Positions 1 through 8,801 are shown, counted from the stretch's first letter. The stretch: 45,301 nucleotides of DNA from an uncultured Bacteroidales bacterium (GCA_903923925.1 CAIXZF010000015.1:1-45301), one strand, 5' to 3'. Translations and numbers: made by a program. Notes: a model not told the origin generated them from the sequence alone.

Positions 1-36
1 CAACTTCACTGATGATTTCTTTTTATTATCAGCAGT

Positions 37-1668
37 ATGAATATGAGAAATAAAATTCAGAAATTCAAAGTTTGTGCTTTTGTAGCTTTTATAATCCTGT
101 CGGCTCTGTTTTCGTGCACTAAGGATGATTTCAACTTTAGTAAGTTTGCCGGACCGGATTTGATGCCTGATCTTGCAGCACCGCTTGTTCATTCTAACCT
201 CAGTCTTAAGAACCTTCTCCCGGAAGGGAGCATTATTGTTGAAGACAACATCAACCACAACCTGATGCTTGTTTATGAAACAAAGGTTTATTCGTTGAAA
301 GCTGAAGATTACATTCAGATTCCAAATCAGCAGCAGACCTTTACCAAGGATCAGCTATCGATTCCATTAACTGTTGGCACCAGCCTCACACTGCCATACG
401 ACGAATATATCACTTTTACTCCACCGGTCAGTGGCCAAAGGATTGACAGTATTGCTTTCAAATCCGGATTAATAAGCCTGTCGCTTAATTCAAATATCAA
501 CCATAACGGATCCATTGAAATCGAATTACCCTTTGCCACGAAGAACGGTGTTGCATTAAAAACAACACTTGCTCACTCCTATAGTGGCTCAGGGCCAGTT
601 ACCAACCAGGTTGACATAGATCTGACAGGATACACTATAAACCTGAGTACGCTTACAGGTGGCGGAAAAGCAATTTTTATCCATTTTGTGCTGAAGGTTG
701 AAGGCGACAACAACCCGGATCTTTCCCCCTACTCCTTTGAGCTTTCTGCTCTTCTTTCGCAACTTAAGTTCTCAAAAATATTCGGATATCTGGGAACCTA
801 CGAATATCCTATGAAAGATTCGGTCGAACTTTCGATTTTTAAAAATAGTTACAACGGTCAGATTCAGTTCGGCGATATGAGGATAAACCTGAATACTTCG
901 AATTCTATAGGAATGCCTATGCAGCTGAATGTTAATGAATTAAAAGCTTATTCATCAAAACATGCCCCCTATACTGTTGATATTACAAACAACCCTGGAT
1001 TCGTAAATCCGATTCATTTTCCATCTCCTGATTTTAACCATGCAGGTCAAACGGCCGATTCCACATACACCTTCACTCCTGCCAACTGCAACCTTCTGCA
1101 AGCCTTAAACATCTCACCAACTTATATTAAGTTCGATATCAATGGGGAATCGAATCCGGCTGGCAATCCGGCTGAAGAGAACTTTATTTTAGATACAAGC
1201 AGATATTCACTACAAGTGAGAATCGAACTTCCCTTGTTTGCCTCAATAGCCGGATTCTGGGTTGCTGATACTATGAATTTCAACTTTTCGGATATCAAGA
1301 GAATAGAGGAATTTGCATTTGTTATGACAACAGTGAATCGGTTTCCGCTCGACGTTTGGATACAGGCATATTTTGCTGATTCGAATAATATTATCCTCGA
1401 TTCGCTGATGTATTCAAACGATCATTTTCTTGTACATGCAGCCGCAGTGGGACCTGCACCCGATTACTATGTTCCTCTGTTCCCTGAACCTCCCAAATAC
1501 ACATTTAACCCTCAGCCACTCGACAGGACAAGACTTACGCGTTTGGCAAGCTCCAGAAAACTTATCCTGAAAGCCGGTTTGAATACTTACAATAATTCGC
1601 TGGTAAAAATCTACAACGACTACAACCTTGATGTTCGAATGGGTGCAAGGATCCGGTTTACCTATTAA
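37..1668 (+). CDS. Putative lipoprotein of unknown function
   Basis: The 543-residue product starts with basic residues, a hydrophobic stretch and a lipobox-like LSALFSC with the cysteine near residue 27, so it is probably lipidated and anchored in the outer membrane. The rest is rich in beta-type sequence with many polar residues, and I recognise no catalytic motif or named family. Two ATGs lie six bases apart (37 and 43); either could be the start. The stop is 8 bases before the next gene, a DUF5723-type outer-membrane protein, and the two almost certainly form an operon, which suggests an envelope role. The function is unknown, but the reading frame and lipoprotein nature are secure. Confidence 0.85.
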   Translation: MNMRNKIQKFKVCAFVAFIILSALFSCTKDDFNFSKFAGPDLMPDLAAPLVHSNLSLKNLLPEGSIIVEDNINHNLMLVYETKVYSLKAEDYIQIPNQQQTFTKDQLSIPLTVGTSLTLPYDEYITFTPPVSGQRIDSIAFKSGLISLSLNSNINHNGSIEIELPFATKNGVALKTTLAHSYSGSGPVTNQVDIDLTGYTINLSTLTGGGKAIFIHFVLKVEGDNNPDLSPYSFELSALLSQLKFSKIFGYLGTYEYPMKDSVELSIFKNSYNGQIQFGDMRINLNTSNSIGMPMQLNVNELKAYSSKHAPYTVDITNNPGFVNPIHFPSPDFNHAGQTADSTYTFTPANCNLLQALNISPTYIKFDINGESNPAGNPAEENFILDTSRYSLQVRIELPLFASIAGFWVADTMNFNFSDIKRIEEFAFVMTTVNRFPLDVWIQAYFADSNNIILDSLMYSNDHFLVHAAAVGPAPDYYVPLFPEPPKYTFNPQPLDRTRLTRLASSRKLILKAGLNTYNNSLVKIYNDYNLDVRMGARIRFTY

Positions 1669-1672
1669 GGAG
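1667..1672 (+). promoter_or_regulatory. Shine-Dalgarno-like site for the DUF5723 gene
   Basis: AAGGAG overlaps the end of the upstream lipoprotein gene and lies 4 bases before the ATG at 1677. Strong Shine-Dalgarno sequences are uncommon in Bacteroidota, so this one supports the chosen start and suggests coupled translation of the two genes. Confidence 0.5.
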
Positions 1673-1676
1673 CAGC

Positions 1677-3074
1677 ATGTACAGAACTATTAAATGTCTC
1701 TTTTCGATTGTGCTGTTTTTAACAGTCAATAGCCTGGTTTATTCACAGATGTCGCCGAATATCAGCTTTTTAAGATCGGTTCCTCAGTCGTTTGCCACCA
1801 ATCCTGCTTCAGAAGTCCCATGCAGGTATTGGATAGGAATTCCAGGATTATCGTCGGCAGGGCTGAGTATTGATAATACAGGTTTCAGGTACAAAGATGT
1901 TTTTTACAGAACTCCGGATGATTCTCTTCATTTTGATGTGACCAACTTTTTGAATACTCTCGAAAAGAACAACTACATTAATGTTAACCTGAATGAAGAA
2001 ATCCTTGGTTTTGGGTTCAATATAAAGGCTTACTATTTTGATGTACGTTTAACGGATCGCTTTTCCAATAGTATAGGCTATTCCAAGGATCTGATGTCGT
2101 TTCTTTTCAGGCTGAACGGACAGTTTATCGGGCAAACTGCGGAATTCAGTGGTACTGGCCTTAACATGACAATGTATCATGAGCTTTCACTTGGTGTCAG
2201 AAGAAAATTTAATGATACATGGTCGGGTGGTGTCCGGTTGAAATGCCTTGCCGGTGTGGCCAATATTTATTCGAGAAAAACGGATATGAGCCTGTTTACA
2301 GATCCTGCAAATGCCTACGCCATCACAGTTCATTCCGATCTGGAGATTAACACCAGCATTCCGGGTACCAGCAGCGACAAAGCAGATTCACTGAGTTTCT
2401 ACAACTACGGCAGTAAGTTCCGGAAAGAGCTGAGTGGTTCCCTTAATCCGGGTATGGCGCTGGATTTAGGAGTTCAGTATAAGCTGAATGAAAAGTACCT
2501 TTTTGGGCTGAGTCTTGTTGATCTTGGTTTTATTACCTGGAAAAATAACCCAAGGAGCTACCTAAGCGATCAAAAGAACCACGATTATACTTTCGAAGGC
2601 ATCGACATTAACGAATTCATCGGGAATGATACTACAACACTTGGGAATCAGCTTCAGCAGATTCTGGACAGCCTGTCCGCTAACCTTGGTTTACGAACAA
2701 ATTATGATAAATATACTTCATCACTGCTTACCAGGGTAAATCTTACCGGACAGCTTAACCTCACAGAAAAAGATCATTTCGGGGCTCTTTTACAAACAAC
2801 ACTATTCAACAAAACTGTTAAGCCCGTACTAACGATACATTACAATCACGAATTCGGGAAAACGTTAAACATAATGACAGGTTATACCCTTTCGAAAAGA
2901 AATTTCATGAACCTTGCACTGGGTTTTTCTCTTAAACTCGGCGCTTTCCAATGGTATATGATTAGTGATAATGCTTACGCATTTTTTAAACCCACCGACT
3001 TCAGGTATACAAATATCCAATTGGGGTTTAACCTTGTGTTTGGAGATAAACGTCTGCTGAAAAAATCATCTTAA
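1677..3074 (+). CDS. DUF5723-type outer-membrane beta-barrel protein
   Basis: The 465-residue product has a signal peptide ending near SLVYSQ, followed by a conserved-looking segment (FLRSVPQSFATNPA, then the WIGIPGLSSAG region) typical of DUF5723 proteins of Bacteroidota. The body alternates amphipathic strands and glycine- or aromatic-rich turns, and the last third looks like barrel strands ending in a strand rich in aromatic residues (the LGFNLVFGDK region). I infer an outer-membrane barrel; the family has no defined biochemical role. It follows the lipoprotein gene by 8 bases, suggesting that the lipoprotein and barrel work together. Assignment to DUF5723 is from recall of the family and would need a profile search. 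Confidence 0.75.
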   Translation: MYRTIKCLFSIVLFLTVNSLVYSQMSPNISFLRSVPQSFATNPASEVPCRYWIGIPGLSSAGLSIDNTGFRYKDVFYRTPDDSLHFDVTNFLNTLEKNNYINVNLNEEILGFGFNIKAYYFDVRLTDRFSNSIGYSKDLMSFLFRLNGQFIGQTAEFSGTGLNMTMYHELSLGVRRKFNDTWSGGVRLKCLAGVANIYSRKTDMSLFTDPANAYAITVHSDLEINTSIPGTSSDKADSLSFYNYGSKFRKELSGSLNPGMALDLGVQYKLNEKYLFGLSLVDLGFITWKNNPRSYLSDQKNHDYTFEGIDINEFIGNDTTTLGNQLQQILDSLSANLGLRTNYDKYTSSLLTRVNLTGQLNLTEKDHFGALLQTTLFNKTVKPVLTIHYNHEFGKTLNIMTGYTLSKRNFMNLALGFSLKLGAFQWYMISDNAYAFFKPTDFRYTNIQLGFNLVFGDKRLLKKSS

Positions 3075-3209
3075 GAAAACTTTCAGTACAAAAATCCAAA
3101 CAGCCATAAAGGAATTTTACCACCATATCCATATTCAATAGTATTCATAGCAACATAGCTATTGGGGACAGTTGCAATTTGTATGCGTGTTTTATTTGGA
3201 CCCCAAATT

Positions 3210-4844
3210 TCAAAGTTTAACCCATCTTGCAACTTTATTGTAAAATAAACCATCCTCAGAATTCATCCTTAAGAAATAAACACCATTTTTAAGGTCGCTG
3301 CTGCTAAAGGAAATAGTGTTGTTTCCACCTCTCAAATTGTATTTCAGTTGCATCATTGAACGGCCAAACAGGTCGAAACATTCAATATTTACTGCTGTGT
3401 TTTTGCTGGCAGAAACATCAATATTTACAACATCCGAGGCAGGATTAGGGTATAGGCTATTAATAACAACTCCATTATTATCAGGTTTTTCCGAAATATT
3501 TGTAACAATTCCCGAAGGAGTTATAACAAAATTGATGTTATGGGAGGAAGGATTGGCAGCCGAGAGTGTAAGGACTGTAGGCGTAACAGCCACCAATGCA
3601 ACTTCCGGGCGAACTTTGTAGGTATCATACGCCAGATTATCGAAGCTGAAATTTCCGGCATTGTCTGAGTACCTTACAGCTAAAACCTGATTATTGACGT
3701 CCGTGAGCAGGATCTCTGCACCAACTGCAGGAGTTCCGGAGGCAAACAATTTCGAACCGCTTGTTATCATTCCGGTAATATTTCCGGAGCCAGAATTTGG
3801 ACCAGGGACATAAACCAGGTGAATATCAAATGGATTTGGCAATAGAGTAGTTGTTATTATATCAGCATTATTCCAGTAAGGCGTATCACCATAATACGTT
3901 GGCACATAATTTCCATAATAGGCAGAAGCAGTATCAGGCTGTGCTTGAACAATATACGAACCAATAACAAGATTTGAAAATGAATAATATGAACTTATCT
4001 GCAAAGAATCCAATAGTTGAAATGTATTGGTGGGTGGGGTGAATGGCTCGTAGTACAGATGCACACTGCCCGCATCGAGGAGGGTGTCGGCATATACATC
4101 ACCATAAATTTCAAGATTAAACGCAGAACTAGTAATTGTTACAGACGAAACCGAATAACACCACAGCGAATCGAAAGTAGCCAGGGTCACAGTATAATTG
4201 CCGGCAGTCAGATAGGTATGAACCGGATTCTGTGCAGTATCTACCCATCCATCTCCAAAATACCAATGATATTCAACCGAGCCAACTCCGGTTGAAGAAC
4301 CGGAGAATTGTACAGTTGTGCCGGATGCGGCCATTGAAATGGTATTCGAACAGGAATTTGGCGGAGTGCCGCCATTTACTGTACCATTAACAAAAACACA
4401 AGGAACTGTGTAGCCTTGAGTACTAGAGTACAACGAATTCCCGCTATTCAAAGTGTCCCAAACAAGATTACATGAACCGCTATTGTACGTAAAGTTCAGA
4501 TTGGCAAGTACAGCAGTATCAATATATTGAATCGGTGTCATGCCGAACCAGGCAAATTTTAAATCACCGGGATAAGGAACATTACAGATATTAAAACCGG
4601 AAACCAGTAAAGGAGATACTGAATAACCGTTATAGGTAATCACAGCAGGATTGTAATTAAGTGTTAGCGAAATACTGGCAATTTCGGTATAGTTTATTAT
4701 TGTTACAGGCATACTGAATTGCTGGCCCGGAGTACAGGTATAATTCCCAATAGTAGTAAGTATTGGGAATTGTGCATTTACAACAGTGTGAGTAGCACTA
4801 AAAGCTGCTATCATGAATACAATAACTAAAAGTCTTGATTTCAT
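3210..4844 (-). CDS. Cohesin-like/PKD domain protein with T9SS type A sorting domain
   Basis: A secreted, probably surface-attached protein of about 544 residues. In order it has a signal peptide (MKSRLLVIVFMIAAFSA...), a cohesin-like beta-sandwich over about the first 140 mature residues, a PKD domain with the YHWYFGDG signature, a middle beta-rich region with a carboxypeptidase-regulatory-like segment (GNITGMITSG, then DNAGNFSFDNL), and a C-terminal type A sorting domain (SLYPNPASD, then FDLFGRS and GVYFLRM). The frame extends 36 bases upstream to a TTG, but the promoter -7 box overlaps that codon, so the ATG at 4844 is chosen. Cohesin domains bind dockerins in cellulosomes; no dockerin is present here, so a ligand cannot be named. 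Confidence 0.85.
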   Translation of the reverse strand: MKSRLLVIVFMIAAFSATHTVVNAQFPILTTIGNYTCTPGQQFSMPVTIINYTEIASISLTLNYNPAVITYNGYSVSPLLVSGFNICNVPYPGDLKFAWFGMTPIQYIDTAVLANLNFTYNSGSCNLVWDTLNSGNSLYSSTQGYTVPCVFVNGTVNGGTPPNSCSNTISMAASGTTVQFSGSSTGVGSVEYHWYFGDGWVDTAQNPVHTYLTAGNYTVTLATFDSLWCYSVSSVTITSSAFNLEIYGDVYADTLLDAGSVHLYYEPFTPPTNTFQLLDSLQISSYYSFSNLVIGSYIVQAQPDTASAYYGNYVPTYYGDTPYWNNADIITTTLLPNPFDIHLVYVPGPNSGSGNITGMITSGSKLFASGTPAVGAEILLTDVNNQVLAVRYSDNAGNFSFDNLAYDTYKVRPEVALVAVTPTVLTLSAANPSSHNINFVITPSGIVTNISEKPDNNGVVINSLYPNPASDVVNIDVSASKNTAVNIECFDLFGRSMMQLKYNLRGGNNTISFSSSDLKNGVYFLRMNSEDGLFYNKVARWVKL

Positions 4845-4877
4845 TTTACAAATATTTATGGTTTTTTCAACAAGCTC

Positions 4878-4909
4878 CAAAGGTATGAAAATATCATGAA
4901 TAAGTCAAG
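4878..4909 (-). promoter_or_regulatory. Bacteroidota-type promoter of the cohesin/PKD gene
   Basis: Reading on the minus strand, CTTG (4906-4909) is followed after 20 bases by TACCTTTG (4878-4885), a perfect TAnnTTTG -7 box with a near-consensus -33 element. Transcription would begin near 4872, leaving a leader of about 28 bases before the ATG at 4844. This rules out the upstream TTG at 4880 as the start. Confidence 0.6.
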
Positions 4910-4939
4910 AGAAATGTTATTATTCTTTGCCTGATATAG

Positions 4940-5014
4940 CTAGTAAATGAGGGATTCGATTTCTTCAATCGAGAACTTCATATCATACAAATATTTGAGA
5001 ACTCTCTCCTCCAT
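4940..5014 (-). pseudogene. HepT-like (DUF86) toxin, N-terminal remnant
   Basis: A 24-codon frame beginning with ATG reads MEERVLKYLYDMKFSIEEIE and then stops at TAG. This matches the start of HepT/DUF86 HEPN-fold RNase toxins (usually about 110-140 residues), whose first helix typically reads like D-x-R-x-L-K-Y-L-x-D-I-x-x-x-I-E-x-I. The catalytic R-x4-6-H region is absent, so nothing functional can be made. Its ATG overlaps the end of the neighbouring MntA-like remnant, the usual arrangement of this toxin-antitoxin pair, which strengthens the identification. Assignment is by pattern from a short stretch. Confidence 0.55.
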
Positions 5015-5123
5015 AAATCAATTTTTTTTCTCTGTCAATAACTCTTCTAAAAATTGGATTTCTAATAGCTTTATTTTCAACCAAATCAACTGATCTGTCA
5101 AAAAAATGTTCCAGCTTTTGTCC
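4983..5123 (-). pseudogene. MntA-like minimal nucleotidyltransferase, C-terminal remnant
   Basis: About 46 codons are open between a TAA and the TGA at 4983. They read like the tail of a minimal nucleotidyltransferase antitoxin: RSVDLVENKAIRNPIFRR, then a segment ending in KKLIYG. In intact MntA proteins this part carries the third catalytic aspartate (the VDLV strand) and the IRNP helix. The G-S-x(9)-D-x-D active-site half that should precede it is missing, and the bases between 5124 and 5249 do not continue the frame. The overlap with the HepT-like remnant reproduces the normal mntA-hepT gene order. Confidence 0.6.
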
Positions 5124-5249
5124 TTATACTTGTCAATCAGTTCCATAAGGCATATGTACATTACAAACCTTTGGTTTTCATAAAGACGAATAAAAATCGG
5201 TTTCTGATCACTTGAATTTTATGCGCCCAACGCATAACAAATATTGTTA

Positions 5250-6011
5250 TTAATGCTGTAATTGACTGGATGTTAAAATATTCTCATCAAAATCGACGAG
5301 GATAACTTTAATATTGGATTGATGGGAAAGCTGTTTAACTGTTTTTTTGTCTGAATTTTCGTCCAAACCATTTGTCCATAAGTGGATATTCCAGGCAGGA
5401 AAGTACTTATTAAGGAAGGGGTACATCGAATAGTCTGCTGAAATTGCATCGAAGCGGTATTTTTCCAGATTTTCAGCAACCTTTTTCTGTAAAGCGTTTT
5501 CTGCAAAGAATGAGAATGTTACATCGCTCACACTGGGAACCCAATAAGAGGTAAAGATGCTGTCCTCTTCGAAGTAGTTCAGCAAATATGCAGTGCTGTT
5601 TTCAACAATAACCCTCTTTTCCAGATGATATTTACTGATCATTTCTTTCATTCTTTTTACGGCAACAAAGGCATTTTCATCTGAAAGATTTTTAAAATCA
5701 ATCCAGTAATAATACTTTGAACATCTTGGTATTCCATTAAATAGCTGATCCAGTGTAAGTTCTGATGCTACATCATGCCCGGTATGAAATTCATTATCCC
5801 CTTCGAAGAAATAAACATCAATTTCAATCCCATCAAACTCCTTCAGCTTTGCATTTGCATCTTCTACAGTATTCACCTGGTGGGCCCAAAGTTTATTGTC
5901 AGGGAAATCGTACAATGGCGTTGGTGCTGGAAGATCAAAATTTTCTTTTGTGCAGGATATGATACTCAGGAAACCTATTGCTGCGATTGAAAGAAAAATC
6001 ATTTTTCTCAT
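5250..6011 (-). CDS. GDPD/PI-PLC-like lipoprotein
   Basis: The 253-residue product has a lipoprotein signal (lipobox LSIISC, Cys20). It then shows the active-site pattern of glycerophosphodiester phosphodiesterase-like TIM barrels: AHQVNT (His44), GIEIDVYF (Glu63 and Asp65), FHTGHD (His79-Asp80), and a later WIDFKNL strand. These match the His, Glu-x-Asp and His-Asp positions that bind metal and attack the phosphodiester in GDPD enzymes. The canonical HRG is replaced by AHQ, so it may belong to a divergent branch; the exact substrate is unknown. It would sit in the periplasm or at the outer membrane. The gene is monocistronic, with the toxin-antitoxin remnants downstream. Confidence 0.6.
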   Translation of the reverse strand: MRKMIFLSIAAIGFLSIISCTKENFDLPAPTPLYDFPDNKLWAHQVNTVEDANAKLKEFDGIEIDVYFFEGDNEFHTGHDVASELTLDQLFNGIPRCSKYYYWIDFKNLSDENAFVAVKRMKEMISKYHLEKRVIVENSTAYLLNYFEEDSIFTSYWVPSVSDVTFSFFAENALQKKVAENLEKYRFDAISADYSMYPFLNKYFPAWNIHLWTNGLDENSDKKTVKQLSHQSNIKVILVDFDENILTSSQLQH

Positions 6012-6084
6012 ATATTCTCCGTTTGGGAATAATACACTTGAAGAATGAAGTACCCTTACCTTATTGCTTCTTTTATTTTGCTGT

Positions 6085-7221
6085 TTATTTCAACAACAAG
6101 GCCGGATCCACAAATTCTCTGAAGTTCTCGCGAGTTATACAATGGTCAACACTGTTGTATGTTCGGGAAAAGGTAGTTGGAAGGCGTTTTGAATGTTTCG
6201 GATTCCATTTAAATTTATAACCGAAGATGTTTGCATTTATTTCTTCCACATAATCAACTTCCTGTTGTTGTTTGGTTCGCCAGAAGTACTGAATAGTTGA
6301 TAGTTTGTTGTAGTTTAAAAATTTCCTGCGCTCGCTGATTAAAAAGTTTTCCCATAAAGCACCAATATCTTTACGGGATACTATCGGTTGAAATTGTCCT
6401 ATTACTGCATTTCTTAATCCATTATCATAAAAGTAGATTTTCCTTGCTGATTTGATTTCATTTCTCAGGTTCCGACTGAATGAAGGTAAACGGAATATTA
6501 CAAAAGCTTTTTCAAGAATTTCAATATAACTAGCTACTGTTTTGGGATCAAGACCGCAGATCTGTGCTACTTCGGAATAATTAACTTCATTACCAACCTG
6601 CCAGGCCAGAGCCTGAACCAATTTCTGAATAGCATCCGGTCTTTTAATATTGGCAAAGACAAGAATGTCTTTATATAAATAACTATCCATCAACTCTTTA
6701 ATAATTGACTTTTGATCGGGTTGATTTAAAAGTACATCCGGATAAAAACCATAAATAAGCCTGTTTTCAATATCTTGTTCAGCCTTAATATACCCAACAT
6801 ACGACTGCCACTCCATCCAACTTATTGGCCACAATGAAAATGACCATTTTCTTCCTGTTAGCGGTTCATTCGTTTGATTTAACAGTTCAAATGAAGATGA
6901 TCCGCTAAGGATAAGCTGAACAGATTTCATCTGATCCACAATTATCTTTGAAGTAAGTCCAATCTCTTTAATGCGCTGACTTTCATCTATGAACACAATT
7001 TTACTATTCCCAATAATTTGTCTGATTTGCTCAGTATTTGGTCTTTCAAGCAAATTTATAATCATTGGATCATCCCCGTCAAGGAATAAAACATCATTCC
7101 TGTTTTCCAGAATTTTCCGTATGAGGGTGGTCTTTCCAACCTGGCGAGGCCCGGTTAAAATAATCGCTTTCCCTGAGAATAATCTTTTTCTGATTTGTTC
7201 TTCTATAGATCTTTGTATCAT
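6085..7221 (-). CDS. AAA_14/DUF4143 ATP-binding protein
   Basis: The 378-residue protein has the two-part layout of the AAA_14 plus DUF4143 family. The N-terminus carries Walker A GPRQVGKTT (residues 24-32) and Walker B IVFIDE (ending at residue 80). A winged-helix-like centre follows (NYSEVAQICGLDPKTVASYIEILEKA region). A C-terminal DUF4143 domain with a nuclease-like signature closes it (ALWENFLISE, then YFWRT...EVDYVE...FKW). These proteins are abundant, often multicopy accessory genes of Bacteroidota and archaea with no settled function. Length is normal and all motifs are intact. The upstream spacer carries an unusual repeat cluster listed separately. Confidence 0.9.
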   Translation of the reverse strand: MIQRSIEEQIRKRLFSGKAIILTGPRQVGKTTLIRKILENRNDVLFLDGDDPMIINLLERPNTEQIRQIIGNSKIVFIDESQRIKEIGLTSKIIVDQMKSVQLILSGSSSFELLNQTNEPLTGRKWSFSLWPISWMEWQSYVGYIKAEQDIENRLIYGFYPDVLLNQPDQKSIIKELMDSYLYKDILVFANIKRPDAIQKLVQALAWQVGNEVNYSEVAQICGLDPKTVASYIEILEKAFVIFRLPSFSRNLRNEIKSARKIYFYDNGLRNAVIGQFQPIVSRKDIGALWENFLISERRKFLNYNKLSTIQYFWRTKQQQEVDYVEEINANIFGYKFKWNPKHSKRLPTTFSRTYNSVDHCITRENFREFVDPALLLK

Positions 7222-7240
7222 TTTTTAATTGTTTACAAGA

Positions 7241-7248
7241 CAAAGATA
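7241..7248 (-). promoter_or_regulatory. -7 box of the AAA_14 ATPase gene
   Basis: On the minus strand this reads TATCTTTG, a perfect TAnnTTTG -7 element, 20 bases upstream of the ATG at 7221. No TTTG is found at the expected -33 distance; instead the repeat cluster at 7266-7327 begins there, so an activator may substitute for it. Confidence 0.45.
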
Positions 7249-7265
7249 AGCAATTATTGCAACCT

Positions 7266-7327
7266 ATTCCCGAATGGTTATGACTTTAGGGGAATAGAAT
7301 CCTGTAAAGTTATGACTATTCGGGAAT
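7266..7327 (-). repeat. Compound direct/inverted repeat cluster upstream of the ATPase
   Basis: ATTCCCGAAT (7266-7275) and its exact reverse complement ATTCGGGAAT (7318-7327) bracket the cluster. Inside, the motif GTTATGACT occurs twice as a direct repeat. On the minus strand two longer direct copies are seen, ATTCCCGAATAGTCATAAC starting at 7327 and ATTCCCCTAAAGTCATAAC starting at 7295, which match at 16 of 19 positions. They are spaced 32 bases, about three helical turns. The cluster overlaps the dus stop codon at 7316-7318. It could be an operator, a terminator for dus, or the trace of a small mobile element. Confidence 0.6.
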
Positions 7328-8317
7328 TGATGAATTAAAGCTGTTTAGAATATCGTGTACCTCTTCAAGCGAATTTACATTCATCAGCTCATTTTTTAGT
7401 TTTGCAGAATTCCCGAAGCTCGACACGTAGATTTTAAAGAAACGTTTCAAAAGTGAGAAATTTTTCGATCTTCCCCAGGTTTCTTCAAATAAGGAAGCAT
7501 GTTTCCAAAGGAGTTCAATTTTCTCTGATGGTGTTCTTTCCGATAAGCTTTCGTTGAAAAGCCAGGGGTTTTGAAAAATCCCTCTGCCAAACATTACCCC
7601 CTCTGCAGCTGTTTGAATCATGAAGCGCTGAGCGTCCTCCATGGAAAAAATATCTCCGTTTCCTATTAGTGGAATTTCAGGAGCAATGCTGTTCCTTAAT
7701 TCAACGGCAATATTCATTTGTGTCCAGTCGGCAGGACGATCACTCTGATCAGTTTGAGTGCGGCAATGCAGAATTACCGCTGCGGGTTTCCACGAAATCA
7801 CTTCACTAATCCATTCTTCGGTGTTATGTTTTTTTAATCCGGTGCGGGTTTTTATGCTAACAGGCAATTCTGTGTTTTCTCTGGTAGCCTGGAATATTTC
7901 TCTGGCGAGTTCAGGCTTCCCGATTAAGGCAGAACAAGCACCTTGTTTCACGATCTTTTTCACCGGGCAACCCATATTTATATCGATACCATCGAATTCA
8001 AATTCAGAAGTAAGAAATTTAACGGCCTGACTGAATTTTTCGGGTTTACTGCCCCAGATCTGGGCCACCAGTTTTACCCCTTTTTCTTTGAGTAAAGCCC
8101 GTTCTGAAGGGTTCACATAAAAACGATGAGCCACCTTTTTCTGACCAACCGGATGACATAATCCATCAGTGGAACAAAACTCAGTAAACAAAACATTTAA
8201 CAGCCCCGGAGTTGCAACACTCAGCACCACTTCTCTGAAAACGGTATCAGTAACGTCTTCCATTGGGGCAAGCGAATAAATGTCACTTTTAAATTCTTCC
8301 CAGAAATTCAGGCTCAT
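7316..8317 (-). CDS. dus: tRNA-dihydrouridine synthase
   Basis: A flavin-dependent enzyme that reduces uridine to dihydrouridine in tRNA D-loops. The frame shows the Dus signatures: the N-terminal YSLAPMEDVTD flavin-site loop, the NMGCP motif with the catalytic cysteine, IKTRTG, LHCRTQTDQSDRPADW, and the phosphate-binding region IPLIGNGDIFSMEDA followed by GVMFGRG. Length (333 residues) is normal. An in-frame TTG lies 18 bases upstream, but the ATG at 8317 (MSLNFWEEF) is the better start. It is divergent from the thioredoxin-like gene. Which uridine it modifies (DusA, B or C type) cannot be decided from motifs. Confidence 0.93.
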   Translation of the reverse strand: MSLNFWEEFKSDIYSLAPMEDVTDTVFREVVLSVATPGLLNVLFTEFCSTDGLCHPVGQKKVAHRFYVNPSERALLKEKGVKLVAQIWGSKPEKFSQAVKFLTSEFEFDGIDINMGCPVKKIVKQGACSALIGKPELAREIFQATRENTELPVSIKTRTGLKKHNTEEWISEVISWKPAAVILHCRTQTDQSDRPADWTQMNIAVELRNSIAPEIPLIGNGDIFSMEDAQRFMIQTAAEGVMFGRGIFQNPWLFNESLSERTPSEKIELLWKHASLFEETWGRSKNFSLLKRFFKIYVSSFGNSAKLKNELMNVNSLEEVHDILNSFNSSIPE

Positions 8318-8457
8318 AAGAAAATTAAACTGCAAAGTTCGATAAAATGTTTATTCTTCTCATGATGTTTTCGTATACTTTTACCATATTGTCCTGAAGG
8401 CACATATCTGACATGTCCTTACAAAACAATACCTGATCTCACAGAAGGCAATTAAAA

Positions 8458-8790
8458 ATGACTACAGAATTATCGACTTCCAACGAACTTCAACAACAGT
8501 TAAACTGTTCTCCGGCAATCCTTTTATATTTTTTCAATGACAACTGCGCCCCCTGTATAGCCTTAAGACCAAAAGTCGAAGCAATGCTAAGCGAAGAATA
8601 TCCGGAGATGCGGCAATTTTATATTAATGCAGCAAAGTTGCCTGAACTTGCCGCGGCTAACGGAGTATTTGCAAGCCCTACTATCATTGCCTTTTTTGAA
8701 GGAAGAGAAACATTTCGTGTCAGCAAATTTGTTTCTATTTATGAACTGTCGGAAAAAATTGGCAGATCTTACACTATGATATTCGGATAA
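8458..8790 (+). CDS. Thioredoxin-family protein
   Basis: The 110-residue cytosolic protein has the thioredoxin fold pattern: a strand ILLYFF followed by the redox motif C30-A-P-C33, and a cis-proline loop FASPTIIAFFEG. The CAPC motif differs from the CGPC of housekeeping TrxA, and there is no signal peptide. It probably works as a small cytoplasmic disulfide reductase or in a specific redox relay. The SDR gene ends 11 bases downstream on the opposite strand, so the two are convergent and unrelated in transcription. Confidence 0.88.
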   Translation: MTTELSTSNELQQQLNCSPAILLYFFNDNCAPCIALRPKVEAMLSEEYPEMRQFYINAAKLPELAAANGVFASPTIIAFFEGRETFRVSKFVSIYELSEKIGRSYTMIFG

Positions 8791-8801
8791 AATACTGAAA
8801 A

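Noticed and set aside
3083-3220. A minus-strand open stretch just downstream of the cohesin/PKD gene that reads like protein (SYVAMNTIEYGYGGK, then WLFGFLY and a stop)
   Set aside because: It has no credible start codon, overlaps the end of the T9SS gene and matches no family I recognise. It may be a gene remnant, but there is not enough to annotate.
5085-5225. Minus-strand open stretch reading RLYENQRFVMYICLMELIDK
   Set aside because: It has no good start, overlaps the MntA-like remnant in another frame and has no recognised family; treated as chance or unidentifiable debris.
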